Below, piece after piece: positions 7,229 to 18,500 of a stretch of 29,597 nucleotides of DNA. Source of the stretch: Halocafeteria seosinensis. Lineage: Eukaryota; Sar; Bigyra; Bicosoecida. The stretch spans positions 1 to 29,597 of the forward strand of contig LVLI01000223.1 of assembly GCA_001687465.1 (NCBI GenBank), written 5' to 3'. A model generated the notes under the pieces. That model saw nothing but the letters and a program-made list of their open reading frames with translations, searched no databases and was not told the DNA's origin. A program made the translations under genes and the position numbers. How positions within the stretch are numbered: the stretch's first letter is position 1; each line of letters begins with the position of its first letter.

Positions 7229-10041
7229 ATGTTTTCTTCCCACAAAAGTGACCAATACGAGCCTGGAAGCGGTGCTGGGAAAACTGCTTCCAGTGGGCAT
7301 ACAGGAGACAATGAATCCTTCACGGTGCTGGGACGCCGCATTGAGCTATTACAGGAGGAAATACAGCGTACAGCACGAATTACGCCATGTTATAACGAGT
7401 CCACAGATGAGGGCGATTCCTCTGAGGAGGCGCAATTTGTCCCGACGATCGATAGTTTGCGAGCGAGGAAGGAGAAATTGGCAACAACGGTGCAGGAGCT
7501 CTCCGAGACCATTAACGATGAGAATCATGTACGTGTACAAAGAAGGGATATTGGTCGATTTTTCAACTTTCCATAATGATGCTTGCCTGGGGGTGCAGAA
7601 ATACTCGACAGAATATCTGCAAGGATTTGCCGATTGGAGATCTCTTCAAACACATTGTGAGATCTTGATTGATCTTGCACAAGTATGTACTGAATTAAGT
7701 TGTGCTTTGTTGGGAGTGGGTTGCAGAGAGCGTATTTGTTGTGTGTGCAGCTATTTACGCTGTTACTAGAGTTCCGGCACAATCTCCAACATGATCGTTT
7801 TGCTACTTGTGCGATTGCATACTTAGAGTGCTGTGAATTGCTGAAAAAGTTTGACGCCCGGTATGAACATGACTCTGTAACCGGAACATTTCAAGCTGCA
7901 GAGTTCTTGCTTAGTCAGCACAAAGTTGCTCTCAGAGAGAGTGCAAGAGTGGCGTTCCAAAGTATGGTTCAAGTCCATAGAAATGGGCACGAGTTAGAAC
8001 AGAGCATGGGGATTAAAGCTGGGAGTACTCCCTGTATTCTAGTCGACGAAGCTGGCTGCTACAATCAACAATCTCATCCAGTTAAGATTTCAGAAGTCAT
8101 TGTTGCACTCACGGCAACCCGTTCCCTGGAAGAGGAGCTACATAACATTTCTTCAGCCACTGTCGCAAGTTTTGCTGAAGGCATTCTTAGGGGAAAGTTA
8201 TCTTGCCAAAATATCAGTGTTCCAGATATTCGTTGGGACGAACAATGTACAAGACGCATTCTTGTATCAAAACCCTTAAATGACGATAAAGTGGGGGAGG
8301 AGAATTTCGCTCAAGAACAGCTGTACTCGTTGCTAAGGTTCCTATGTACCACAGTGATCACGCCTTTAGAAGGGTTTCCTCGTCTCCAGACGGAATTACA
8401 GGTCCACCCGAGTATTCTCGGGGATTGCCTTTGGTGGGGAAATCAAGATGCGTACATGTCTCCACCATGGCTGTCTTCGAGATTCCCAAAAGATGAAGGC
8501 CTTGTATCTATCCTGATATGGAAAATCTTAGAGTCTCTGCCTGCAGATCCTGTAGAGACTCCCAGCGCTGCGCGTGCTTTCGCTGAAGAATTTTCGGCTC
8601 TTGAAAACCGTGTTATGTCTTCCAGGTATGCTACAACCTCCACACGCTACATGATATTCTCTCAGACATACAAGTTAACTTTACGGGTGCAGATTTGTTG
8701 AATCAGATCGTTGCTTTAAAAACTTGCCTCATTGGAGTCGTGATATGTTAAAAGGTAAGAAGCCATGTTCGGTAAATGTGAGAGCCCAATACAAAGCATT
8801 GGTCTCTGACCTCAGGAATTCGGGAGATGAGAGAACAAGATACTAGTTGGGACGGAAGGCAGACTCTAAAGACAATATGCAGTGACATCTCGGCTCTTCA
8901 CTGCTACAAGTTCAGGTCTCAATACTTGGCTCGCGCCAGACACTTGTGCGTTCAGGAATACCACAACAGTCGGAGGGTTGAACCGAGGCATGAAGGAAAC
9001 CAGGACAAGATTTTCCCTTTTCCTGTCTGTCACATCTCGGAAACAGCCATCGCAGTTGAAGAGCTCGTTCATCAAATTATGTCTAAGCTACTGTGTGTGG
9101 CAACAGATAGTGGGGAAGCTCAGAATGGATCCCTGAGAGACAGGTAACATGTCTGTTCGTGTGTTGACGAAATAGTATGCTTCCTAGCTTTCGTATCTCT
9201 TCTACTATGCAGGGTATGCCGTATGCTGTTGAGAGCCGCTCGAGACTGTTTCGACATGTTCAGAGCAGTTGTCTCAGCCAAATTTGCCGACGCAATATCG
9301 CAATCGCCCCGACTAAGCATGCTTTTTCACAATGACTGTCTCTATCTCTCGAATCAGACACTTGCTATTGGCTTCGAATATCGAAAAAAACTTCCTGATC
9401 CTTATTGTCGCCTTGTAGTATTTGTTGATATGGTCCCCCTTTTGAGAGATATCGCAGAGCGGACCTACTGCAATCAACTCCGTGTGGCCAGGGAAAGGAT
9501 CCACGAGGCATTGGATAAGTTGCCTACTTTGAGTGACCTCAATGACAGCGATTTATACTCCGAGACGGAGAGCGTTCTAACCAGTTGCCTCAGGAGGATC
9601 AATGACTTCGTTAGGAACCTTGGAAACGTTCTCCCGTATGAACTCCACGTCCAAACTACAGCTCATCTTCTGGATACAGCTCTGTTCAGGCTATTGAAGG
9701 CCGTTATTCAAATGGAAATTATTCCGCCTCCGTTAAAGTGGTCTCTTACTGAATTGCTCGATAAGCTGAAATCTGGTGTCCGCTTGGAGCGCCAGGCCGA
9801 GAAATCCCAAGAGTCGGCGGCAGAGGTAACACTTTACTCCGCTTCTCAATACCTTCGAAAGGCTGAATTGTTGATTTTCTTTTTAAAAGTGGGTAAGGAC
9901 GACTTGATTCGAGAAGAGAATCAAGGCGAATTGAAGAAGTATTTTGACGAGTCCGAATTAGTGAAGCTCATCCGTAGCTGTTACTGCGACTCTCCTCGGG
10001 TCCAACGGGAACTTATCGACGTTTTCACTTCTGGTTCGTAG
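7229..10041 (+). CDS. ZW10: ZW10 homologue (NRZ/RZZ complex tethering subunit)
   Basis: Six exons: 7229-7528, 7599-7682, 7751-8625, 8693-8754, 8816-9143 and 9213-10041, giving 825 residues (human ZW10 is 779). Intron 2 could instead end at 7726, adding eight in-frame residues; I chose 7750 because the resulting 68-bp intron matches its neighbours. The protein is all-helical. The N-terminal part is coiled-coil-like. The C-terminal half aligns with ZW10: a segment ending in CHISETA, then the helix with CFDMFRAVV, then SPRLSMLFHNDCLYLSNQTL and FVDMVPLLRDI, ending in a helix with LIRSCYCDSPRVQRELI like the ZW10 terminus. ZW10 acts with RINT1 and NAG in Golgi-to-ER vesicle tethering, and with ROD and Zwilch at kinetochores, where it recruits dynein-dynactin. 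Which role applies here is unknown. The N-terminal 250 residues are weakly conserved, so exon 1 is the least certain. Confidence 0.87.
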
Positions 10042-10504
10042 AAGACTCGTCGCTTAACTACGATAGTAATGTCACGGTATCCATCGCCTAGATGTACACC
10101 AACGTAGAAACTTTACGGGCTGTCGGTTAGGTGTCCAGTTTGCTTCGCTTCCCCCTCACCAAATCTGGTGAAGTCCCCCAAGAATCCTGTCCTTGTTGAA
10201 ATTCAGACAAACTCCCCAATTACTATCGCTCCCTTTGGGTCCCGGCTTAGGGAGTCCCCCTACCCTTTTTGTGTGCAGGGGCGGACCTCAGGTGGATAGT
10301 GGATATTGGTTGTAACGATTTGTTCATTTGAATGAACCAGCAGCTACTTTCACGTGCTCGTCGAAGAGAGAGTACCTTGTAGTTGTGGCGTAGGAAAATT
10401 GTGCTTCCTTGATTCACTTGTCCGAATTCCAGCTTCTTGTGAACTTCAACTTGGAGCCTTCCAGAGCGCTTTTTCCATTGTATAAGGCTTTGTAGGCGTG
10501 TACC
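10042..10504. promoter_or_regulatory. ZW10-NSF intergenic region
   Basis: This is 463 bp holding the 3' end of ZW10 and the NSF promoter and 5' untranslated region. No gene is supported. Short hairpins are visible: CACCA/TGGTG around 10157-10170, and GTTCATT/AATGAAC with a 2-nt spacer (10322-10337). A CACGTG hexamer (10351-10356) is a possible E-box/G-box. Functional roles are inference. Confidence 0.35.
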
Positions 10505-13315
10505 ATGAGCCGTAGCAGCTATAATCCAGTTCGAGGCGCAGGGGAACGTGGTCCCCCGCCAATAGCCGCAGGCCCTGATGGTCGTTATGGACCTCTGCAA
10601 CCGAAAGGGTTACCCGTAACCAAGTTGTTGTTTGGAGACGCTATGTACGTCCAGAAGGAGCTTTATGATGAGATGAAGCAGTCTGCAAGAGCTGTGGCTG
10701 ATGGAATCCTCATGGGGGTGGAAGTGGCCCGCAAAGACTCCAATGGCAACTACCAGCAAGCGAAATCCGAAGGAACGGTGGCCATCAAGTAGGTTCCAGA
10801 GTGTTTTTTTATGGTGTTCATAAAGTACCATTTTTGGAAGGAGAGTGCTGTTTGCAGAGAGACGCAAGATAATAAAGCGGACGATGATCCAAACACTGTT
10901 TACTGTGGGCAGATGCTCCGCACCGAGTACAACATTTCCTGGCAAGACAGAGTGTACCTGAAAGTGGTAGACCCGCAAACACAGGGTGTGAAACCGGCAT
11001 TGTAGGTGCCATCTGTGGATTTCATCGATATTGTGTGTTTTCTCAAGTGTTTTCGTTGTGGGTCATGTGCAGGCAAATCAACTTCCTTGTTAGTCCCCAT
11101 GGCAACCGATCTCAAGCCTTGACCGTCGACGCAGATGCGTTAGGGCAACACATCATCAATAACTACAACGGAAGAGTCTACAAGAAGGGCCATGCATTTC
11201 TCATAAAGGATAGTGTGACGTCGCACGTACCTTGCCGAATTGCTGTTGACTTTATCCAGTGCGATAGTGAAGAACAGAAGGAGTCGAACACCATGGGTCT
11301 ATTCAGTAGGACCACGGTCCCAATGGTATTTAAGCAGGAGAATGCCAATATTACCCTTTCCGGCTCAAGCAGCGGGCAAGGTGAAAGAGTATTCAGCAAG
11401 TCATTCGATCAGAAAAAAATGGATATTGGTGGTCTCGGGAGGGAATTCACCCAAATTTTCAAGAGAGCATTCTCAAGCCGCTTGTTGCCTCCGCGAGTGG
11501 TGGAACAAATGGGCCTACCCCATGTTCGAGGGATGCTACTGTATGGACCGCCGGGCTGTGGTAAGACATTGATTGCGCGCCAGCTGGGTAAGGCTCTCAA
11601 TGCGCAAAAACCGAAAGTCATAAATGGTCCTGAGATTTTGAATAAGTACGTTGGTCAAAGTGAAGAGAATATTCGGGACCTTTTCAAGGAGGCCGAAGCT
11701 GAGCAAGAGCAGAAGGGTAACAACAGTTCACTACACATCATAATCTTCGATGAGATTGATGCTATTTGCAAGCAGCGAGGTTCTGTTGGTGGCGGCACTG
11801 GGGTGCATGACAGCGTTGTGAATCAGCTTCTTTCCAAGATGGATGGTGTGAACTCTTTGAACAACATACTTGTGATTGGTATGACAAACCGTAAAGATAT
11901 GATCGATAGTGCGTTACTGCGTCCAGGACGTTTTGAAGTGAAACTGGAGATCCCCTTACCAACTAAAGAGGGTCGAAGAGAAATCCTGGAAATCCACACA
12001 AAGCAACTCAAGGACAACGGGTTCCTTGGGAATGTAGATCTGGATCTCATTGCGGAGGAAACGAAAAATTTTACGGGTGCAGAAATACAAGGTCTAGTGA
12101 AAGAGGCTAGGGCAAACGCGTTGGGGCGTATCGTTACTCCCGATGATCCCAAACAACAATCGGAGAAAGAACTTCAACAGAAGCTTCGCGTTGAGCAGCA
12201 TGATTTTATTACCGCCCTCGGGGCTATTGAGCCCCAGTTCGGGATCCGAGAGAACGAGCTGCAGGGACTTTATGAACAGCATGGAGTGATTAATTATGGT
12301 AACAAATTTGAGTCAATGAGGACAAGCTTGCACGAAGCTCTGGACAGAGTGAAGCACAATGAGGAGCATAGCACGGTGATCAGTGTTTGTTTGTGTGGTG
12401 ATCCCGGGTCTGGCAAGACGGCATTTACGGCTCACTTCGCACAGCACAGTGAAACATTCTTCATCAAACGAATCGGGGCTGATACTCTCGTTGGAATGTC
12501 GGAACAGCAAAAAATTAGCACCATTACTGCTGCGTTCCAAGACGCGTACAGAAGTGAGCAGAGTCTAATCGTTCTTGATGATATAGAAAGACTCATTGGT
12601 AAGTTCATTTTGTTTCTGTGTTCTTCTCACGTTTGTATGGACGAAGATGCTACACTGCCCGTGTCTGCATGCAGACTACGTCAAGATAGGTGGGACAGTC
12701 CAATTCAGCAACCAAATGCTGCAGTTACTGATGGTTCTAGTCAATCAGAAGCCGCCGACGGCGCACAATCCTCAGCTTGAAACCGAACAAGAAAAGGAAG
12801 AAAGGAAGCACAATAAATTACCAGGGAAGCGACTCATGGTCGTCGCCACTACAACAATCCCTGATATTCTCGAGCAAATGGGATTGATGCAGGTGTTCGA
12901 CATCCGTACGAAGGTACCCGTTCCCACTGAGGAACGTGAGTTCCATACAATCCTTAAAGAGAAAGAAGTATTCAAGCAAGCGGTTCAAAATGACGATGAG
13001 AAGGAAAAAGAATGTGTTGAGCGTGTGGCGCACTACTTGAAGGACAAAGGCAGGCAAGTTTCCATAAAGAAACTGTTACTCGCTTGCGAGCTGTTCCAAG
13101 GAGCAACTGCTGAACAGCCGGCCAAAGAGGGCGAAGATGCAGAAGAGCAAGCCCTTCAAGCTGAAGACACGGAGTCCATCGTCAGGCGCTTCAAGGAAAA
13201 GTTGCAGAAATTGGGAATCTCTGAGCCTCTGGGTGACCAGTTGGATGACGTCTCGTATATGCAACAGGAGACTCAAGCGATCCGAGACAAACTGGCGAAG
13301 CAGCATACGTACTAA
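10505..13315 (+). CDS. NSF: N-ethylmaleimide-sensitive factor (NSF/Sec18), SNARE-disassembly AAA ATPase
   Basis: Four exons: 10505-10788, 10858-11001, 11073-12598 and 12675-13315 (phases 2, 2, 1), giving 864 residues. The order is the NSF order: N domain (about 1-245), D1 AAA module, D2 AAA module. D1 has Walker A GPPGCGKT (301-308), Walker B with FDE (D369, E370) and the second region of homology, TNRKDMIDSALLRPGRFE (414-431), with both arginines. D2 has Walker A GDPGSGKT (585-592) and Walker B VLDDIERLI (D645, D646), the less active form expected for NSF D2. NSF with alpha-SNAP unwinds cis-SNARE complexes after membrane fusion. Compared with the usual ~745 residues, there is a charged insertion in D2 (KEERKHNK region, about 12780-12830) and a C-terminal extension of about 60 residues, acidic then coiled. 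It follows ZW10 on the same strand and converges with the p25-like gene, 44 bp apart. Confidence 0.97.
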
Positions 13316-13359
13316 GCCATAGGTTGCTTGCTCACTCCGTTAGGAAATGACATAGTGTA

Positions 13360-13860
13360 TCAATCCGAATCGACTACTTGATGATCGCTGTAGTAGGTAT
13401 TATTGGGTACCGTAGTTCCCTCGGTGAGCCAAGCTTTGTGTTCCACATGCGCTCTTTCCTGCACCACCACATCCATATCCACCCGCGCATTCATGCCAAT
13501 CCTCACAGAGTGTCCAATCCAGCAGCTGTTCAATTGAGCCCCGTCTCCAATCCACACGCCATCTCCAATGATGCATTGTGGTCTATCTCCTCCGGATACA
13601 ATGATTCGGACATGGGGGCCAATGTACGTTCTATCTCCCATTCGGATGGTCCCCTGGCTGGCATCGAGGACCGCATGGTCCGAGACAAACGACTGTACAG
13701 GGGCTAGCCAGTCAACAAAATGACGTAAAACATGGTATAAAGGGGCGCTCTAATGACGTACTTTGGCTCCTATTTCGATGTTTTCGACCCCCTTGAGAGT
13801 GCATTTTTTGCTGATTTTGGTGCCATTTGCGCGCTCATAGTACTCTGACGTTTCCGACAT
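13360..13860 (-). CDS. DCTN5: Dynactin subunit 5 (p25)-like left-handed beta-helix protein
   Basis: Two exons on the minus strand, 13860-13762 and 13692-13360, flanking a 69-bp intron (donor GTACGT, acceptor TGTACAG, phase 0), giving 143 residues. The start, SEYYERANGTKISKKCTL, parallels the dynactin p25 N-terminus, and the body is a hexapeptide-repeat beta-helix (GDRTYIGPHVRI, IGDGVWIGDGAQLN, IGHSVRIGMNARV). The end, with LTEGTTVPNNTYYS, matches the p25 cap region. In dynactin, p25 with p27, p62 and Arp11 forms the pointed-end complex that binds membrane cargo. At 143 residues it is shorter than human p25 (182), lacking the start of the N-terminal segment and the C-terminal helix. A gamma-carbonic-anhydrase-like protein is the main alternative; no triad of metal-binding histidines is evident. 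It converges with NSF and diverges from the HMG-CoA lyase gene. Confidence 0.8.
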
Positions 13861-14087
13861 GGTGAACCCATACACCCGGCACGTGTATATCAGTCAAACA
13901 TGGGAGTGTACGGCATGGTGAATGAAGAGTATGCAGGATACACAATGAATAAAGCGACAATCTTTACTCACACCCCGGCGGGGTGTCCACCAAAGAGACC
14001 GCTTCTAATGGGTTTGTTGATGATCTTCCCGGTTATGTCTCATGTAGCTTGTTACAACTATTTGTAGTCTGGACAATCCCCTGTACG
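13861..14087. promoter_or_regulatory. Divergent promoter between the p25-like and HMG-CoA lyase genes
   Basis: 227 bp between divergent start codons. It contains a CACGTG hexamer (13880-13885) and no obvious TATA box. The lyase frame is open upstream of its ATG (from about 13983), but no in-frame ATG precedes 14088, so I treat this stretch as noncoding. Confidence 0.4.
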
Positions 14088-15409
14088 ATGCTGAAAACGG
14101 CTGTGCGATTGGCCTCCCGAAATGATCTCTATAGCGTCGGAAACAGGAGGGTCTTCCTGAAGACAGGAACAGCGCAGAACACGTGTCATATACGCTCGTT
14201 TACACCTCCTACACGCTCCATAGGCAGCAGTACAGTCACTGAGGACGAAGATAAGAAAGCCAAGTACTCGTTCGCCAAGGAAGATCTGCATTCAACGCAA
14301 GGATTTGGCACGCAGCAGCTTCCAGAATTTGTGAAAATCGTGGAAGTTGGACCCCGCGATGGACTCCAAGTACGTCATTTGATGCATATCCTCCATTATG
14401 ATGCACCCTCTGGTGTCATTTACTTGCTCCGAGTGGATGTCCGAATGTGGTGAGGTTGACCGGGGAATCATGTTTTTTGTATTTGTTTTACAGAATGAAC
14501 CGGAAATTGTGCCCACGGATAGTAAAATACAGTTTATAAATAAACTCTCTCAAACAGGACTGCAGGTTGTCGAAGCAACCTCGTTTGTATCCAAAAAATG
14601 GGTACCACAGGTACGCTAGTTGGTTGGTCGGCTCTGACTGCGAGAGTGGTTTGACCAATGGTCTGGATGCACTGCAGATGGGAGACGCAACCGAAGTAAT
14701 GCAAAATATTAATCGAATAGATGGTGTAAATTATCCCGTTCTTACACCGAACAAGAAAGGATTAAATGCGGCTCTGGAAGCTGGAGCCAAAGAAGTGGCA
14801 ATATTTGGTGCGGCGAGTGATTCGTTTTCCAAGAAAAATATCAATTGCAATGTAGTCGACAGTTTGGAGCGGTTTCGTCCCGTTTGCGAGGAAGCCATCA
14901 GCGCAGGACTCAAAGTTCGAGGGTATGTATCGTGTGTTTTAGGGTGCCCTTATGAAGGAGATATTCACCCTGATGCTGTGGGCTTCGTGGCGGCAAGCCT
15001 TCGAGAAATGGGGTGTTATGAGATCTCCCTTGGTGATACTATCGGAGTTGGGACACCACTGAAAACTAAAGCACTGATCGACTCGATCAAGAACCACGTT
15101 CCAATGGAAAGTATAGCTGTGCATTTCCATAACACATACGCCCAAGCTCTAGCGAATATCTTAGTGGCCATTCAAGAAGGAGTGAGGACAGTTGATAGTT
15201 CAGTTGCAGGACTAGGCGGTTGCCCCTATGCCAAGGGTGCTTCAGGCAATGTTCCAACCGAGGACGTTGTATATATGCTGCATGGGATGGGCATTAACAC
15301 TGGGACTGACTTAGATTTACTCGTAGATACTGGCCAATGGATGTGTGACCTAGTGGGCAGACAAAATGGAAGTAATGTCGCAAAAGCGATATTGTCAAAA
15401 CGTGAATGA
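14088..15409 (+). CDS. HMGCL: Hydroxymethylglutaryl-CoA lyase, mitochondrial
   Basis: Three exons: 14088-14369, 14494-14610 and 14678-15409 (both introns phase 0; 124 and 67 bp), giving 376 residues. The enzyme splits HMG-CoA into acetyl-CoA and acetoacetate in leucine breakdown and ketone-body formation. The first ~45 residues are basic and hydroxylated, typical of a mitochondrial presequence. The TIM-barrel core has VGPRDGLQ (catalytic Arg90, metal ligand Asp91), [11 protein letters not shown], the metal-binding HFH (His282, His284), and [12 protein letters not shown] with the catalytic Cys315 and ligand Asn324. The signature [13 protein letters not shown] is intact. The residue after the HFH motif is Asn, where animal enzymes have Asp. 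The C-terminus is SKRE, without the Cys-Lys-Leu peroxisomal signal of animal HMGCL, so it should be only mitochondrial. The gene converges with the giant gene, 104 bp apart. Confidence 0.97.
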
Positions 15410-15513
15410 AGATGCGACCTTTTTGCGAAGTAAAAACTTAGCACGTGCACGTCATATCAGAGATACAGTGTTTCATTGTTATATAATACGATACGTGGGA
15501 GAAGCAAGCATCC

Positions 15514-18500
15514 TCACCGATCTTCCATAGAAACGCTTGAGTATCCGAATGCTTTCTTCTTGCCTCTGGAGGAGCCAGTCTTTTGTGGAGATTTCTTAGC
15601 TTGGCTGTACCGGCGCAGTTTCTGATGGTTCAGCTTAAGAGCTTCCTCCAAATTCAAAATCCGCTGTGACTCTTCTTGTTTAGCTTTATACTCTTGAGAC
15701 ACAAGTGGGTTCACTTGAGTGCCAAGCGGAAACTCCTCAGATGTTCCGATTGATCCAGATACAGCCTTGACAGCGCCCTTCGACCCAGGTTTTTTTGGAG
15801 GTACTCGGCAAAGCTTGCTCGCCAGAGCTCTCGCCTTACTCGGATGAAATACCAGTAGGAGTTCGAAGACAAACACAAGAATGAAATAGACACACGTAAA
15901 AACTATGATCAACATGGTGAAGATACCCAAGAGCTCGAATTCACCTTCGTTTCTGTCACGAAGTTCACCTTGAAATCTACCCGATAAAAACATTATCCCA
16001 GCCAAATTGACTAAGATAGCACTTGCCAAGAGAACGTTTTCCACTACGTTAAAGTCAATAATTCCCCTCAAAGCTTTGGATCGAAGGAGCACATCACCTG
16101 AGTGAGTCGCAGTTCCAGAGATTCCTGTGTCCCAGCCGTCAGCTTTCTTCAAAGCCTTCGCATTCCTTTCGCGATGTTCTTTCATTAACGATTCAATTTT
16201 CATATGCAGTTTATCTCCCTCCTCCACTTTCTGTTGATGTACCTTGATAACATCTTCATGATTAGTGATGCTCATATACGGCTGGTGACGGACATGCAAG
16301 ACGTAGGACGTGAATATTACCAATAGCGAAAATGCTAACTGGTAAGATGGGGACGTTCGGAACATCAAAGAGGTCAGAGCTATCAAGAATTTCCTTAACA
16401 AGATTAAACTAATCCAATACCATTTCCCAGGCGTGAAGAGGTAGTACAGTCGCTGAAATCTCTTACGGAATACATAATGAGGGTTGGTCAATGGACTTTT
16501 TCCTTCCTGGTGCGCCCGCAGAATTTGATCATGCTTCACCACCTGCTTGTTCCTTCGAAGTAACATGTAAGACAGGAGAGGGAAGGCAGCAACATACACG
16601 ATGCACGATATTACTGCCAAAGGAAGTAGCAAATGCACATGGACACTGCTCTCCCCACAAACGATATCTGTCATACCCGACATGTACAACTTTCCATCTG
16701 GGGGGTCTGTCGGTGCGCAGTTGAAAACGTCCAAAGTCATGCGGGTCAAGAACATGTATAAAATATACATTATGACAATAAATGTTGCAATCAGGGAATT
16801 TACATGCGTATGTCGTCGAGACGAAGGAGCACGTAATACCAACAGCTTGTACCCGTAATGGACAGCGTAAAGGACAAAGAGTATGCCGACAGCAATCAAG
16901 GGAACGGACATGGTCGCTATCCACTTTGATTCGTAAGGCGGAGCAGGTTCCAAATAACATTCTGGAGCTGCAAGCTCTAAATTAAAGTTGAACACAGACA
17001 GCATCTGTAGGGTCTGTTCCATCACTGACGGCCACTGGACCCTTGTCCTAGCGAACATAGCAATCACCTGAAAATAGTCCACCCCTACAGTGAAGGCGGC
17101 AAGCTGAATGTTTTTAGAGTTGATAATGTATCCCCCAATGATAGCCCCAATCGCAGCCACTGAAAGAACTACACCTAAAAGCCAGGCGTGGTTGGGACAA
17201 GCTTGACACTCTCCATTAATTCTGAAATGCGTCCCGGCAACGCAGCTGCTGCAGCGTTCCCCAGAGTATCCTTCCGCACACTCGTTAGAGCCAGTACATG
17301 CCCATGGCGGTTCGCAGGGTAGTAGTACGGGACATGTTTCTCGCTCTTGACGGTCATCGTGACATCTTGATGATGGTGTCGGTTCATTAATTTTCCACCA
17401 ACCCTCATCTGCGTACGTTTTATCCTCAGTCCTCTCTCTTCCAGGACAGACTGCTCCCCGTAGATGGTCTGGGCAATATAAACAGGTTTCTGATTCCAAC
17501 CCGTACCATTCTGGTTGACACATTGTCACAATCTTCTCACGCCATGCGGGGAAAACAACTTGTTGGCGAGCTACTGTTAGGTTGATTTCCTTCGCGCCAA
17601 CGACATCAGCTTCCATAGTACATTCAATGATGGAGTGAGACCGCACAATTGGATCCATACAACGTCGTTCCCCAACCATCACCCAGGCGTCACCTCCAGC
17701 GGGACCAAAGTTCGATCCACGAAACCGGAGCTCAGCTCCTTCAGCATCGGGGACATTCGGAGATACATCCGATATCCGGGGTGGATCGTACGAAAAATAG
17801 AACTCATCAACGGAAGCGGATGATTGTCCCCCAACCGTCACATCAACGACCAAGTTGCTTCCCCAACCACTGGGTAGCGTACAGTGAACAGCAGTATGTG
17901 AGATAAAACTAAATTTTGTCCCCTTAATGGAGCACTCATTTTCCCCAATAAAGATCTTCACAGCTGAAAGCGAGCTTCCGAAATTTATGCCCTTAATCTT
18001 CACGGGTACATTCCCTGTCGTCGGAAAACAGTCGGGATGGTCATCATAGCAATGCGTGTTGTTTCCACGGACAATGCATCTTCTTGTTGGTCTACAAAAC
18101 GCTTCGCTACCATCCGCAGCGAGACGGACTACGTCCGTTACTGCTGGAGGATCGTAGGAAAACGAACCCTCGTTAAGTGTACTAACTTCACCCCACCCAC
18201 CGACGACAACATTTACGGATACATCCCGTCCATATCCTTCAGGCAAACGGAACGTAATAGTGGAATGGTTAAACTCTGGATTTGAGACGGGAGAAGGAGA
18301 GCTCTCGAAATAAACCTGTCCGAAGGAGCCGAGATTCGATCCATAGATCGTTATAGAATATGGGATGCCGTTTTCACTCAGACCACTCGTAGGACCAGTT
18401 GCGGGAACCACAGAATCGATCCATGCTTTCCGATAAGAAATAAAAATCGGCAGACTGGATTGCCCCTCGATAGTGACATTCAAAGGTAGTTTGTTGCCCT

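Noticed and set aside
7248-7769. 173-codon plus-strand frame at the start of ZW10
   Set aside because: It runs through ZW10 exon 1, intron 1 and exon 2 in another frame. The 7229 frame with introns leads into the conserved ZW10 body.
10610-10978. 122-codon minus-strand frame
   Set aside because: Antisense to NSF exons 1 and 2, with no recognisable content.
13983-14087. Upstream extension of HMG-CoA lyase
   Set aside because: The frame is open but has no ATG. The ATG at 14088 directly gives a good mitochondrial presequence.
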